Below are positions 35,693-44,049 of a DNA stretch of 64,000 nt, piece by piece. Every line of letters starts with the position of its first letter. The first letter of the stretch is position 1. The notes beneath the pieces were generated by a model. That model searched no databases and was not told the DNA's origin. It worked only from the letters and a program-made list of their open reading frames with translations. The DNA is from Nymphaea colorata. Lineage: Eukaryota > Streptophyta > Magnoliopsida > Nymphaeales > Nymphaeaceae. The position numbers and the translations under genes are program-made. The stretch covers positions 11,284,802 through 11,348,801 of the forward strand of contig NC_045145.1 of the NCBI RefSeq assembly GCF_008831285.2. The letters run 5' to 3'.

Positions 35693-36184
35693 GAGATCAT
35701 TCCGAGGCCACACGAAAAGAACGTAGTGGGCTCCAAATGGGTATACAAAATTAAATACAAACCTGACGGCAGCATAGAAAGACACAAAGCAAGGTTAGTA
35801 GCAAAAGAGTTTACACAACAATATGGAGAAGATTATGATGAGACATTCAACCCTGTGATCAAAATGGGAACAATTCGCGTGATTATATCATTGGCAGTTG
35901 AATATGGATGGAGACTACATCAAATGGACGTGAAGAATGCTTTTCTTCATGGTGATTTAAGGGAGGAAGTATATATGGAACAACCTCCAGGATACACGAA
36001 AGGAGACTCTCATGCATGGGTTTGCAAACTAAGAAAATCTATTTATGGACTTAAACAGGCCTCACGTTCGTGGTTTGACAGTTTCTCTTGCAAGATTCAA
36101 GAATGTGGTTTTCGGAGATGTCCTCTAGATCACTCTCTTTTCATTTATCGAAAGGAAAACATATTTACTTTACTTCTTATATAA
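35693..36184 (+). pseudogene. copia RT N-terminal half, frame lost at the active site
   Basis: Open after the nonsense codon: GSKWVYKIKYKPDGSIERHK, then ARLVAKEFTQQYGEDYDETF, then the first RT aspartate in HQMDVKNAFLHG and KSIYGLKQASRSWFD. The frame ends in TLLLI just where the YVDD catalytic box is expected. The following sequence resumes in another frame with IVITGN. Comparing spacing, a few residues including most of YVDD are missing and the frame is shifted. Confidence 0.9.
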
Positions 36185-37151
36185 TATTGTTATCACAGGC
36201 AATTCAGAAAAACACATAGAAGAAGCTAAAGTTTTGATGATGCAAAACTTCAAAATGAAAGAGCTTGGTGATTTACGATTCTTTCTTGGAGTGGAGATTG
36301 ATAGGCACAATAATCGCCTCACATTAACACAACAGAAATACACGTTGGATCTGCTGAAAAAGTCAGGTATGTCTGATTGTAAGCCTGTTGGAACTCCTAG
36401 TGTTCTAAATCAAAGACTAAGTGCTCAAGATGGGGAGTTATATGAAGATCCTACGCAATATCGAAGTATTGTTGGGGCACTTCAATATCTTACATTTACT
36501 AGACCGGATATTATATATGCTGTGAATCAAGTATCTCAATTTATGCATGCACCTAGAGATACTCACATGGATGCTGTCAAAAGAATATTAAGATATCTTA
36601 AAGGGACAGCAGGAGATGGCTTAGTTTATGGTAAGAGTGAAAATATAACTACTGGACATCAACTTATGAAATTCACAGATGCAGATTGGGCTGGAGATCC
36701 CGATCAAAGAAAGTCCATTTCTGGTTTTTGTATTTTCATTGGACGTAATCTTGTGTCTTGGAGTTGTCGAAAGCAAAAGGCAGTAGCAAGATCCAGCACT
36801 GAAGCTGAATACAGATGCATGGCTGCAGGTACTGCTGAAGTTACATGGGTTAGACATTTGCTAGAAGACATTGAAGAAAAGATTAAAACATCAATGTTAA
36901 TGTGCGATAATCAAAGCGCTATAAACATTGCCTTTAATCCCGTACAACATGGTCGAACAAAGCACATTGAGATTGATCAACACTTTGTTAGACAAAAGGT
37001 GGAAGACAAGGAGATTCAGCCTATTTATGTTCGTACAGATGAACAAGTTGCAGACTTATTTACAAAAGGATTAACAAAAGAACGATTCTGGTTTCTAAAA
37101 GGCAAGTTGTACATGGTGCAAAACCATGCACAACTTGAGGGAGGGTGTTAA
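36185..37151 (+). pseudogene. copia RT C-terminal part and RNase H
   Basis: The long open frame (305 residues from 36234) contains LGDLRFFLGVEIDRHNNRLT, then QQKYTLDLLKKSGMSDCKPV, YRSIVGALQYLTFTRPDI and the RNase H set FTDADWAGDPDQRKSISGF, SSTEAEYRCMA, CDNQSAINIA and RTKHIEIDQHFVR. The acidic RNase H residues look intact. It ends at TAA 37149-37151, which overlaps the 3' LTR by a few bases, as in compact copia elements. Confidence 0.92.
37134..37145 (+). promoter_or_regulatory. Polypurine tract of the copia element
   Basis: TTGAGGGAGGG ends at the 3' LTR start (37146). It lies inside the last codons of the polyprotein. Confidence 0.8.
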
Positions 37152-37595
37152 AATATAAATCCTTCACCAGCACGTTGAAGAGGAGTCTCTTAGGATTCCA
37201 CCTCCTTGTAGAATGTGTTAAGATATTTAATGTCCTTGTAACATGTGAAGAGTCTCCTAGGATTCTATGTTGTAGTTAATATCCTTGTTATATGGGAAGT
37301 CTCCTAGGATTCTATGTTGTAGTTAATATCCTTGTAATATGTGAAGTCTCTTAGGTTTCTATGATGTAATTAATGTCCTTGGAGCTTGTGAAATCTCCTA
37401 GGATTCTACGATTGGAGACTCTTAAAATTCTGAAAATGGGATTATAAATAGAGGCCGTGCAAACCATTTTGGCTACGGCTTCTTCTCCTCAGTTTCTTCT
37501 TGTTTTCATTCTCTCTCTCTCCCTCTCTCTCTATCTCTATCTTCCTACGTGAGTGCTGTTTTCTGATTACAGATATTGGTGCTAGATTTCTATCA
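37146..37595 (+). repeat. 3' LTR of the copia element
   Basis: 450 bp, TGTTAAAATATAAATCC to CTATCA. The first 270 bases or so are identical to the 5' LTR. Six transitions and a shorter CT tract are the only differences seen. Confidence 0.96.
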
Positions 37596-38850
37596 ATCCC
37601 AATGCACAAGGCGATCTGAAGGTCGATCATCATTCCAAATAAACTTACGAATAAGCTTATCAAACCTACACAAAACAGCCACATGAGGCCGAAAGACAGC
37701 CAAAGCATGAAGATGGACCGACGCAAGGCAGTGCTTAGCTAGAGTAATACGACTTGGGAGAGAAAACAGCTTTCCCTGCCAACACTGAAGGCGATCAGTA
37801 AGCTTCTGCTCTACTCCATTCCAAAAGGAGGGTGCAGGAGGCGACAACGTAATCTGAAGCCCCAAGTAGTCCATGGGCAGGCTAGTAGCCTTACACCCAG
37901 AGCAAGCTTCCGCGAGAAGTACCGTGGCCGGATCCGCGTGAATGAGGGAAATGTGACATTTGGCAGAATTGATAGAAAGACCCGAGATGAGCTCAAAAAC
38001 CCGAAGGATGAGCCATGTTCTCACAATCTGTTGGCGGGATGCACTGCCGAACAAGAGAAAATCGACAACATACTGAAGGGTGGAGAAAGTCTGTAAGTGG
38101 GAGAGCGAATGAGCTGTGAGGAAGCCAACGACCGTTGCGTGATAGAAAAGCGCAGAAAAGCTCTCAGCAATCAAGTTGAAAAGCAAGGGCGATAAAGGGC
38201 AACCTTGATGGAGGCCACGCTCGAGACGGAAGAAATCGCCACACTTCCCATTGAAGGAGACCGCAAGCTGGGCCCTAGTGACAAGCGACATGATCCACTG
38301 TCTAAACGATGGACCAAACGCAAGACGAGTGAGGAGGTCAGAAAGGAACTCCCAACTAATCGAGTCAAAGGCCTTAGAGATGTCCAACTTAAGGATGAAT
38401 GAAGGAAGCCGTAGACAGTGAAGGGAGTGAACAACCTCATTGGCTAGGACAACCGCGTCCTTTAGATGCCGACCCTTGACGAAAGCAACCTGGAAGGGGT
38501 TAATGATAGAAGGCATGACAGGCGCAAGCCGCAAAGAGAGCAACTTAGCAATAATCTTGTAAGGTGTGCCTAGGATGGAGATTGGGCGAAAGTGGCTGAC
38601 GTCCGTAGGGTTAGGGCGCTTAGGCACCAAGACGCAGGTAGCTTGATTGAATTCCTTCAAGAAAACGGAATTGGAGGTGAACTCATCACAAAACGCAAGC
38701 ACATCCGCGCCTACAAACCTCCCAAAACGTACGAAAAAAATCGACAGGGAAACTATCAATGTCGGGCGCCCTACCAGAGCCAAGGGCCCAGACTGCGTTC
38801 TTGATCTCTTGATGCAGGAAGGGCCGCTCGAGAGATCGCACAACAGACAG
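37596..38850 (-). pseudogene. LINE ORF2 reverse transcriptase, active site changed
   Basis: RT of an L1-like LINE. Visible blocks in order: VLVPKRPNPTDVSHFRPISI, YKIIAKLLSLRL, FILKLDISKAFDSISWEFL (first catalytic Asp present), RGLHQGCPLSPLLFNLIAES, then LQYVVDFLLFGSA where active LINEs have YADD. Here the box is YVVD, so the first of the paired aspartates is replaced. GLSINSAKCHISLIHADP and MDYLGLQITL follow. The frame is open for 416 residues up to the copia insertion. A frameshift upstream (about 38700-38850) separates it from the segment reading VWALGSGRAPDIDSFPVDFF. Confidence 0.88.
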
Positions 38851-40138
38851 AGAGAGGGGAGAGGTGAAAATCCGGCAGCGTGGCACGGAAGTGAAGAGGT
38901 TTGGAGTAGAAATCCTGGAAATGAGTGCTCAGAGCCGGGAGGATGTCATCGCCAAGAAAAACCCTGCCCCCGATATTCATGGACTGGAGCAACGTCTGAC
39001 GGCGCCTTTGAGAAGCGGCCAAGTGGAAGAATTTAGAGTTTTGGTCCCCATGCGCAAGCCAACCTAGCCTAGAGCGCTGCTGCCAGAGGATAGACTCCCT
39101 AATCCACCACTCCTGGGCAAGACACTGCAGACAAAGAAGACGAGAAGACTGATCCGCAGAAATATTGTCAGAGGCTTGAAGGGACAGGATCTCCGCATCC
39201 CAAACGGCCACCTCCGAAAATTTGCCGCTCCAGAAAATGCGCTTCCAGGTGAGGGCCTCCCTCCTGATGAAGTGCAACTTCTGCGAGAGCCTGAAAGCAG
39301 CCCACCTTCCATCGACTGCACGAGCCCACCAATTAGGGACAGTAGCCACAAAGGATTCATCTCGGAGCCACCAAAGCTCAAAACAGAATCTTGCGTGCCC
39401 AATATCAGCCCTACCCCGAATAAGGGAAATGAGCAGTGGAGCATGATCAGACAAGTGCCTCGGACCAAGAACCAAGGAGGACGAAGGAAAAGCAGAGAAC
39501 AACTCAGGTGAGAGGAACATACGGTCCAACCTACGGAGGATTGGAGGGTTCCTATTGTTGGACCAAGTAAACGTACCATTAGTCGAAGGCACGTCAAAAA
39601 GACCGAACTCATCAACGAACGATCGAAAAGCAGACATAGTCGGGCCAAAAGTGACTGGGGAGTATGAGTCAGCAAGGCTAAGCAAATAGTTGAAGTCTCC
39701 TGCCAGCAGCCAAGGAGGTGAAGCTATAAGCTGGTGAACCTGATGTAGCTCATGCCACAGCTGTCCACGCAAAGCCCCAACGCAAGGGCCATAGACCGCA
39801 GTAACCAAGACCGGCCCATTTGGCCAGAGTCCACTGAGAGAAGCAGAGATAGAGTACCTACCGACATGCACAACAGCCCCCGCAAGGGGTGGAGACCAAG
39901 CCAGCAGGATGCCGCCAGCAGCTCCACAAGCTGGAAGGAACCCAAAGGACGGCTGACGCAACAAAGTATGAACACAAGCGTGAGAGATGATAAACAACTT
40001 GGTCTCAACCATGATTAGCACCGAAGGTCCGTGCTGACGGATCCAAGAAGAGAGATATCTATGCCGATAACGGGCACTGAGGCCCCGCACATTCCAACAT
40101 GGAACCCTCATGGGTAAACCACATGAAGCGACGCACAC
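38771..40138 (-). CDS. LINE ORF2 N-terminal APE-type endonuclease
   Basis: A 455-residue open frame. It has the full set of AP-endonuclease-like motifs: VPCWNVRGLS, VETKL (catalytic Glu), GGILLAWSPPLAG, AVYGP, LLAGDFNYLLS (GDFN), FTWSN...RRLDR and LSDHAPLLI (SDH, catalytic His). This domain nicks target DNA to prime reverse transcription. An ATG lies close to the N-terminus. The domain itself shows no break, which contrasts with the damaged RT that follows after frameshifts near 38,700-38,850. It ends by running out of frame and not at a natural stop. Confidence 0.85.
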   Translation of the reverse strand: MCVASCGLPMRVPCWNVRGLSARYRHRYLSSWIRQHGPSVLIMVETKLFIISHACVHTLLRQPSFGFLPACGAAGGILLAWSPPLAGAVVHVGRYSISASLSGLWPNGPVLVTAVYGPCVGALRGQLWHELHQVHQLIASPPWLLAGDFNYLLSLADSYSPVTFGPTMSAFRSFVDEFGLFDVPSTNGTFTWSNNRNPPILRRLDRMFLSPELFSAFPSSSLVLGPRHLSDHAPLLISLIRGRADIGHARFCFELWWLRDESFVATVPNWWARAVDGRWAAFRLSQKLHFIRREALTWKRIFWSGKFSEVAVWDAEILSLQASDNISADQSSRLLCLQCLAQEWWIRESILWQQRSRLGWLAHGDQNSKFFHLAASQRRRQTLLQSMNIGGRVFLGDDILPALSTHFQDFYSKPLHFRATLPDFHLSPLSVCCAISRAALPASRDQERSLGPWLW

Positions 40139-40142
40139 CTGG

Positions 40143-41865
40143 CTACCCTGGTGGCACCAGGAGGGAGGATGGAGGCTGTGGAAGCCCCAACCCTACGCAA
40201 TTCCCGCCGACCGGTGCCACAGTGGCAACAAAAGAGGAACGCAACAAATCAAGTTGCTCCGGCGAAAGAGAGACCTTAAGAGCGTCAAGCGCATCCGGGA
40301 GGGAGATGCCTAACTCAGCATCCAACAAGGGGGCAGCAGGTGGCAACCTATCGGGCGGGGAGTGACAAACCACTGGTCTAGTGGTGGGACCAGGCAACTT
40401 AACAGGGGATGACGAGGGGGAAGAGGTGGATGCAAACTCAGACCGCAGGGCGGGGGAAAAAGAGCCAACACAAGGGATGCGGGGGAGGGCAGGGCTAACA
40501 GGTGGGAGGGGCAGGTAGGCGGGGTTTTGAGGAGAGCCGCCACTGAGTCTAGGGAGCAGAATATGCAGGGAAGGCACGCCAGAGCTAAAGCTACTGCCAA
40601 AAAAAACAGAAGAAACCCAAAGCAGATAGGCAAAGGAGGAGGTCCTGGGTGTAAGGGGGGGGCATAGGGGGGCCAGTAACCAATGTAAAGAGCAACGTAT
40701 AGGCAACAGGGGGAGAAAGGCTGATTGGGGGTGCCGAGACGCCAAAGGCCAAGACAACGCAGGCCGCAGTCGAACAAGAGCGAGAAACAACAGCAACCTC
40801 ACGGGGGCGACCCCCTGTCGATGGGCGGGCAGTCGAAAGTGACGGTGCAGACGACCGGACGTCGCCAAGGCCAGACTGATCAGCAAACATCATCAGGTCG
40901 GGGCATCCCGAGGTGGACTTGCGTGAAGCCCCAGCTCGCAAAGCAGGAAAAGGAAAGGGCAAGTAGGGTACCTCAGGGGAGCGCGGTAGAGAGCAGGCTA
41001 GACTCCTATGTTGAGGAGAGGCTGGCGTCCACGGTGAGGGAAGCAAGGGCGGAAGCTGTGAAGGCGGTAGCTCTACCACCGAAGAGCACTGGTGCGGTGG
41101 ATCACCTGGGCTGTAGATCTGCGGAACCTGTACTGAAAAAGGCAGACCCCGCATACCTGGACAAGTAGGCCCAGGCCAAGGAAGTCTGATAGAGCCAAAG
41201 AACAAATAGCTCTCATCCGAAGAGGGTGACCGCTGAACAACTGGCAGAGGAACCTGGCCCCAGAAGGAAGAAGTGACCGCTGCAAAACCATGCCGCCGAG
41301 CAAAAAGGCGACGATCATTCTGACAAGCAGGAAAACAGCATCGGGAACACCTGACGGCCTGGCGGCCGTTCAAGGAAGCACACCTCTGACACCACCACTG
41401 GCCCCATCTGACGCGGATAGAAGTGACAGACCAAAGAAGGTGACGAAGCCTGGAAGCACGCCGAGAAGAGGGGACACACCAAGGTGAGGGGGCTGGCCTA
41501 CCAACGGAGACCACCTTAGGGAGCCGCGGCCGCAAGGAACAATCACCCATCTGCAAAAGGAGAAAACAACAATGCGCGGACGGGAGGAAAGCCTGGAGGA
41601 GTCTGCGAGCGTCTCTCAGCTGAAGTGAGCCGGCAAAAACACAATTGAAGATAGTAGACTGCCAACTGAAAGACAATGCCCTAGCCTGATGGACCCCCTC
41701 AGGCGAGCAAAGAAAACTGATCGCCGCACGACAAAGCAAGCGATTAAGAGGGAGGGGGTTACCCGGCCTGATACCACAAAGACTAGGACCCCCACCCCAA
41801 GCCCCTGGGGGCGGTCGCAAAGGTGGGGGAGGAGGAAGGGCTGCCATGACACCACCCACGTGCAA
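40143..41865 (-). pseudogene. LINE ORF1-like region (gag-like, Pro/Ser-rich)
   Basis: Two overlapping long frames lie directly upstream of the endonuclease: 41865-40591 (424 residues) and 40886-40143 (247 residues). They are rich in Pro, Ser, Leu and Arg. The first holds a Cys cluster, WCQRCASLNGRQAVRCSRCC near 41390-41330, that resembles a damaged CCHC knuckle of plant LINE ORF1 proteins. The frame change between them suggests a frameshift near 40600-40880. Position and composition, not close similarity, support the call. ORF1 proteins bind LINE RNA. Confidence 0.55.
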
Positions 41866-41899
41866 GAGTAAAACGGGCTACGCACCGAAAAAGGGCCTG

Positions 41900-42494
41900 T
41901 TTCTCATAGGCGATTCAACAAACAGGTACTGCGCAACTCGCTCTAGGCGTAGGGAGAGACGCCCCAAGCGATAGAGAGGGAAAAGGGATCTGCATTGCGC
42001 GGGGAGAGGAGCAGCGTTGGGTGGCAAGGGGGTGCGGGAGGACGCCGGTCTTGCTCGGGGAGAGGAGCTGCTCAGGGTGCCAAGGGGGGTGCGGGAGGAA
42101 GCCGCTCGGGTGTGTGGGAGGATGCCGGTCGGGTGCTGCTCAGAGCGCTGAATGGGCGGGAGGCGCCCGAATGACCCTGCTGAGGGCGAGCATGGTGGCG
42201 ACGAGACAAGGGCGGCCTCGTCTGTCTCCCTTTTCTGGTGGCTTTGCTCCGCCTTCCCGCTTGCCCAACCTCACTCTGCGTGTGGACGAAAGACTGAGAG
42301 ACAGAGAGAGCGAGAAGTTTCTGGAGAGTGGACAGGAAGATCGAGAGACAGAGAGACCGCTCTTGCTCCTCAATATCACACACGGGAAGATCGCTCGGGA
42401 GAGTGGATGCTGAGGAAGAGAAGCAGCTGAGATGGTTGTGTGCTGCGTAGACGAAGACCTACTACGAGCGAGAGCGGTGGACAGCGAGAGAAAG

Positions 42495-42528
<34 letters not shown>

Positions 42529-42540
42529 AAGAGAGAGAGG
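41900..42540 (-). other. CT-rich 5' region of the LINE
   Basis: On the minus strand this is a pyrimidine-rich leader (TCTC runs at 42540-42490 and near 42300-42330). The only open frames are Ser/Leu repeats from the simple sequence. It probably contains the LINE promoter and 5' non-coding region. The exact 5' end is not fixed. Confidence 0.5.
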
Positions 42541-42544
42541 AAAT

Positions 42545-43180
42545 TGCATGATATTCCATAGTTGAAAACCTTAGTGTGCATGGTTGTGCACTAAGAAATG
42601 CAAACAAGTCAATACAATTCAAATAAGATCAACTACAGGAGGGCCTAAACAATGAATCAAACCCCCAAGGAGTTTGTTGGTCCTATGAATTGCTTGACCA
42701 AGCTAAAAAAGAGCATTAACTGATTAAATAGTATTTCAGAAAAATAATTATTTGATAGATTGATCAATACTCACACAAACAAGTTAACATGATATGTAGC
42801 AAGCACCTGAAACAATAGTGCACCTCGAGAATTATAATGTTATAACAAAAACAAGGACAATAGAAGCAATCTAGTGTAGAAAATAGAAATCTGCTGCTTT
42901 ACCAGATCAGATTTTTCACTTCATTTTTCCTACATTCAACTTGAGTCAATAAAGATGAACTAACATTAGATGAGATATGGTTTCCAGTATGATGTTCTGG
43001 CTCAAAAAATGAACCAACAGATGACAAAGTGGCTCTCGACCTGTGTTACTGAAATACATGGAAGAACTATCAGAAACTTGTTAAGATCAACAAGACTTGC
43101 TTAGAAGGATTTGCTTAAGACATTCTCTCAAAGAATGGGCAAATTAGAATTATTAAGGGCCAAATACTCAAGAAGACAAA
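42545..43180. other. Flank with no gene recognised
   Basis: AT-rich, short frames only. It lies between the LINE 5' end and the captured SBPase fragment, and may hold one end of the capturing element, though I found no clear terminal motif. Confidence 0.35.
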
Positions 43181-43279
43181 TTGCATTATATTGAATCTGA
43201 TTCAAGAACAACCCAAGCATAGAACATATCCCTATTTACCATCCGTTGTTAAACAAGGAAGAACCAATACCATGTTTAA

Positions 43280-43610
43280 AGAAATGGATGGCCCTGTAGA
43301 AAGTCTGAAGCACTTAAATGAGACTACAAACTTTAGTTTTCCATGGTTGTTCCTTTTACTGATAAAAGAATAATAACTTGGCAATTACAGCAGGGTTTAG
43401 TGTTGCTTTTGATCCTCTTGATGGCTCCAACATCATTGATACTGACTTCCTAGACGAAAGAAGATTTGGTGTGTGGCCTGGCGATAAATTGGGAGGCATT
43501 ACTGGAAGTGACCAAATGGCTGATGCCATGGCAATATTATGGACCAAGGACAACTTATGTTCTTGCTCTGAAGGATATCCCTGGAACACTTGAATTTTTA
43601 TTACTTGAAG
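43280..43610 (+). pseudogene. Sedoheptulose-1,7-bisphosphatase fragment, intron retained
   Basis: SBPase acts in the chloroplast Calvin cycle. The exon after a TTACAG acceptor (43391-43610) reads GFSVAFDPLDGSNIIDTDF, then FGVWPGDKLGGITGSDQM. The DPLDG metal/phosphate motif is kept. One extra T near 43536-43538 shifts the frame inside the GIYGPRTTYVLALKD region. In the shifted frame YGPRTTYVLALKDIPGT and EFLLLEG follow, then a GTACAA donor. Just upstream, EMDGPVE (about 43283-43303) matches the end of the preceding exon, and the intervening 80-90 bases are intron-like. Other SBPase exons are absent. Retained introns mean copying at the DNA level. Confidence 0.88.
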
Positions 43611-43739
43611 GTACAAATCCACATAACAATTGCTAGTTCAGCTGCTTATGGTGTAGACATATAAATTGAGGTGAACGCTTGGGCTCATGAACACAGTTGG
43701 AACCTGCATTCTAGCAAAAATGGTTCACGGAAGAACAAA

Positions 43740-43995
43740 CTTTTTCCTGTTATATTATCCTAAGTTGCTGGCTCAAAAGGTCTTACCGATAGTAAGTGAT
43801 AATGTGGCTTTGCAGTTTTTTTCTTTTAAGCTTCGTGGAGCCTCTAATGTGATGGCCAGGCTTTCAAGAGAACAACTGGACAATGGAGTTATCTGCTCAT
43901 CTATTGGAAACCATGCCCAAGGTGTTGCCTTGGCTGCACAGAAATTGAATTGTGATGCAGTGATTGTTATGCCTGTAACAACACCAGAAATCAAG
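43740..43995 (+). pseudogene. Threonine deaminase (biosynthetic threonine dehydratase) fragment
   Basis: Threonine deaminase makes 2-oxobutanoate for isoleucine synthesis in plastids, using PLP. The exon at 43816-43995, between a TTTGCAG acceptor and a GTTTTC donor, reads [20 protein letters not shown], then [20 protein letters not shown] and [13 protein letters not shown]. The PLP-binding Lys in SFKLRGA is kept, as is the glycine-rich SSxGNHAQG. No frameshift occurs in this exon. Only this one exon is recognisable; upstream 43740-43800 may hold the end of the previous one. It lies about 200 bp downstream of the SBPase fragment in the same orientation. Confidence 0.88.
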
Positions 43996-44049
43996 GTTTT
44001 CTTTTTCCTACTTGGCATTATTCCTGGTGCCCATCTATTTTAAAAGTCT

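Larger units (their letters stand above)
32161..37595 (+). mobile_element. Young full-length Ty1/copia retrotransposon (TSD ATCCC) inserted in the LINE
   Basis: A 5,435-bp element. LTRs of 458 bp (32161-32618) and 450 bp (37146-37595) have TG...CA ends and are flanked by ATCCC on both sides (32156-32160, 37596-37600). A tRNA-Met primer site directly follows the left LTR and a polypurine tract precedes the right one. Internal order is gag, knuckle, protease, integrase, RT, RNase H: copia order. The LTRs differ by six transitions plus the length of a CT tract, implying a recent insertion. The polyprotein needs only two repairs (a nonsense codon at 35690 and a small deletion at the RT active site near 36183), so this copy is recently dead or could still be mobilised in trans. 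Confidence 0.96.
31112..42540 (-). mobile_element. L1-like LINE, nearly full length, split by a copia element
   Basis: Read leftwards: a CT-rich 5' region (42540-41900 on this strand), an ORF1-like frame, ORF2 endonuclease (40138-38771), RT (38850-37596), then a copia insertion (37595-32161). ORF2 resumes at 32160 through the zf-RVT domain to the 3' end with a (TC)n(TA)n tail. Removing the copia and one ATCCC copy restores a continuous RT frame across the junction, so the LINE was there first. Its GC content is well above that of the AT-rich flanks. I could not recognise its target duplication. Frameshifts and a changed RT active site show it is dead. Confidence 0.88.

Noticed and set aside
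38592-41871. Many plus-strand open frames (for example 38647-39036, 39176-39511, 40725-41168)
   Set aside because: They are antisense shadows of the GC-rich LINE ORFs, whose sense-strand motifs are clear.
42140-42622. Ser/Leu-rich 160-residue open frame on the minus strand
   Set aside because: The repeats come from the CT-rich 5' region of the LINE. No domain is present.
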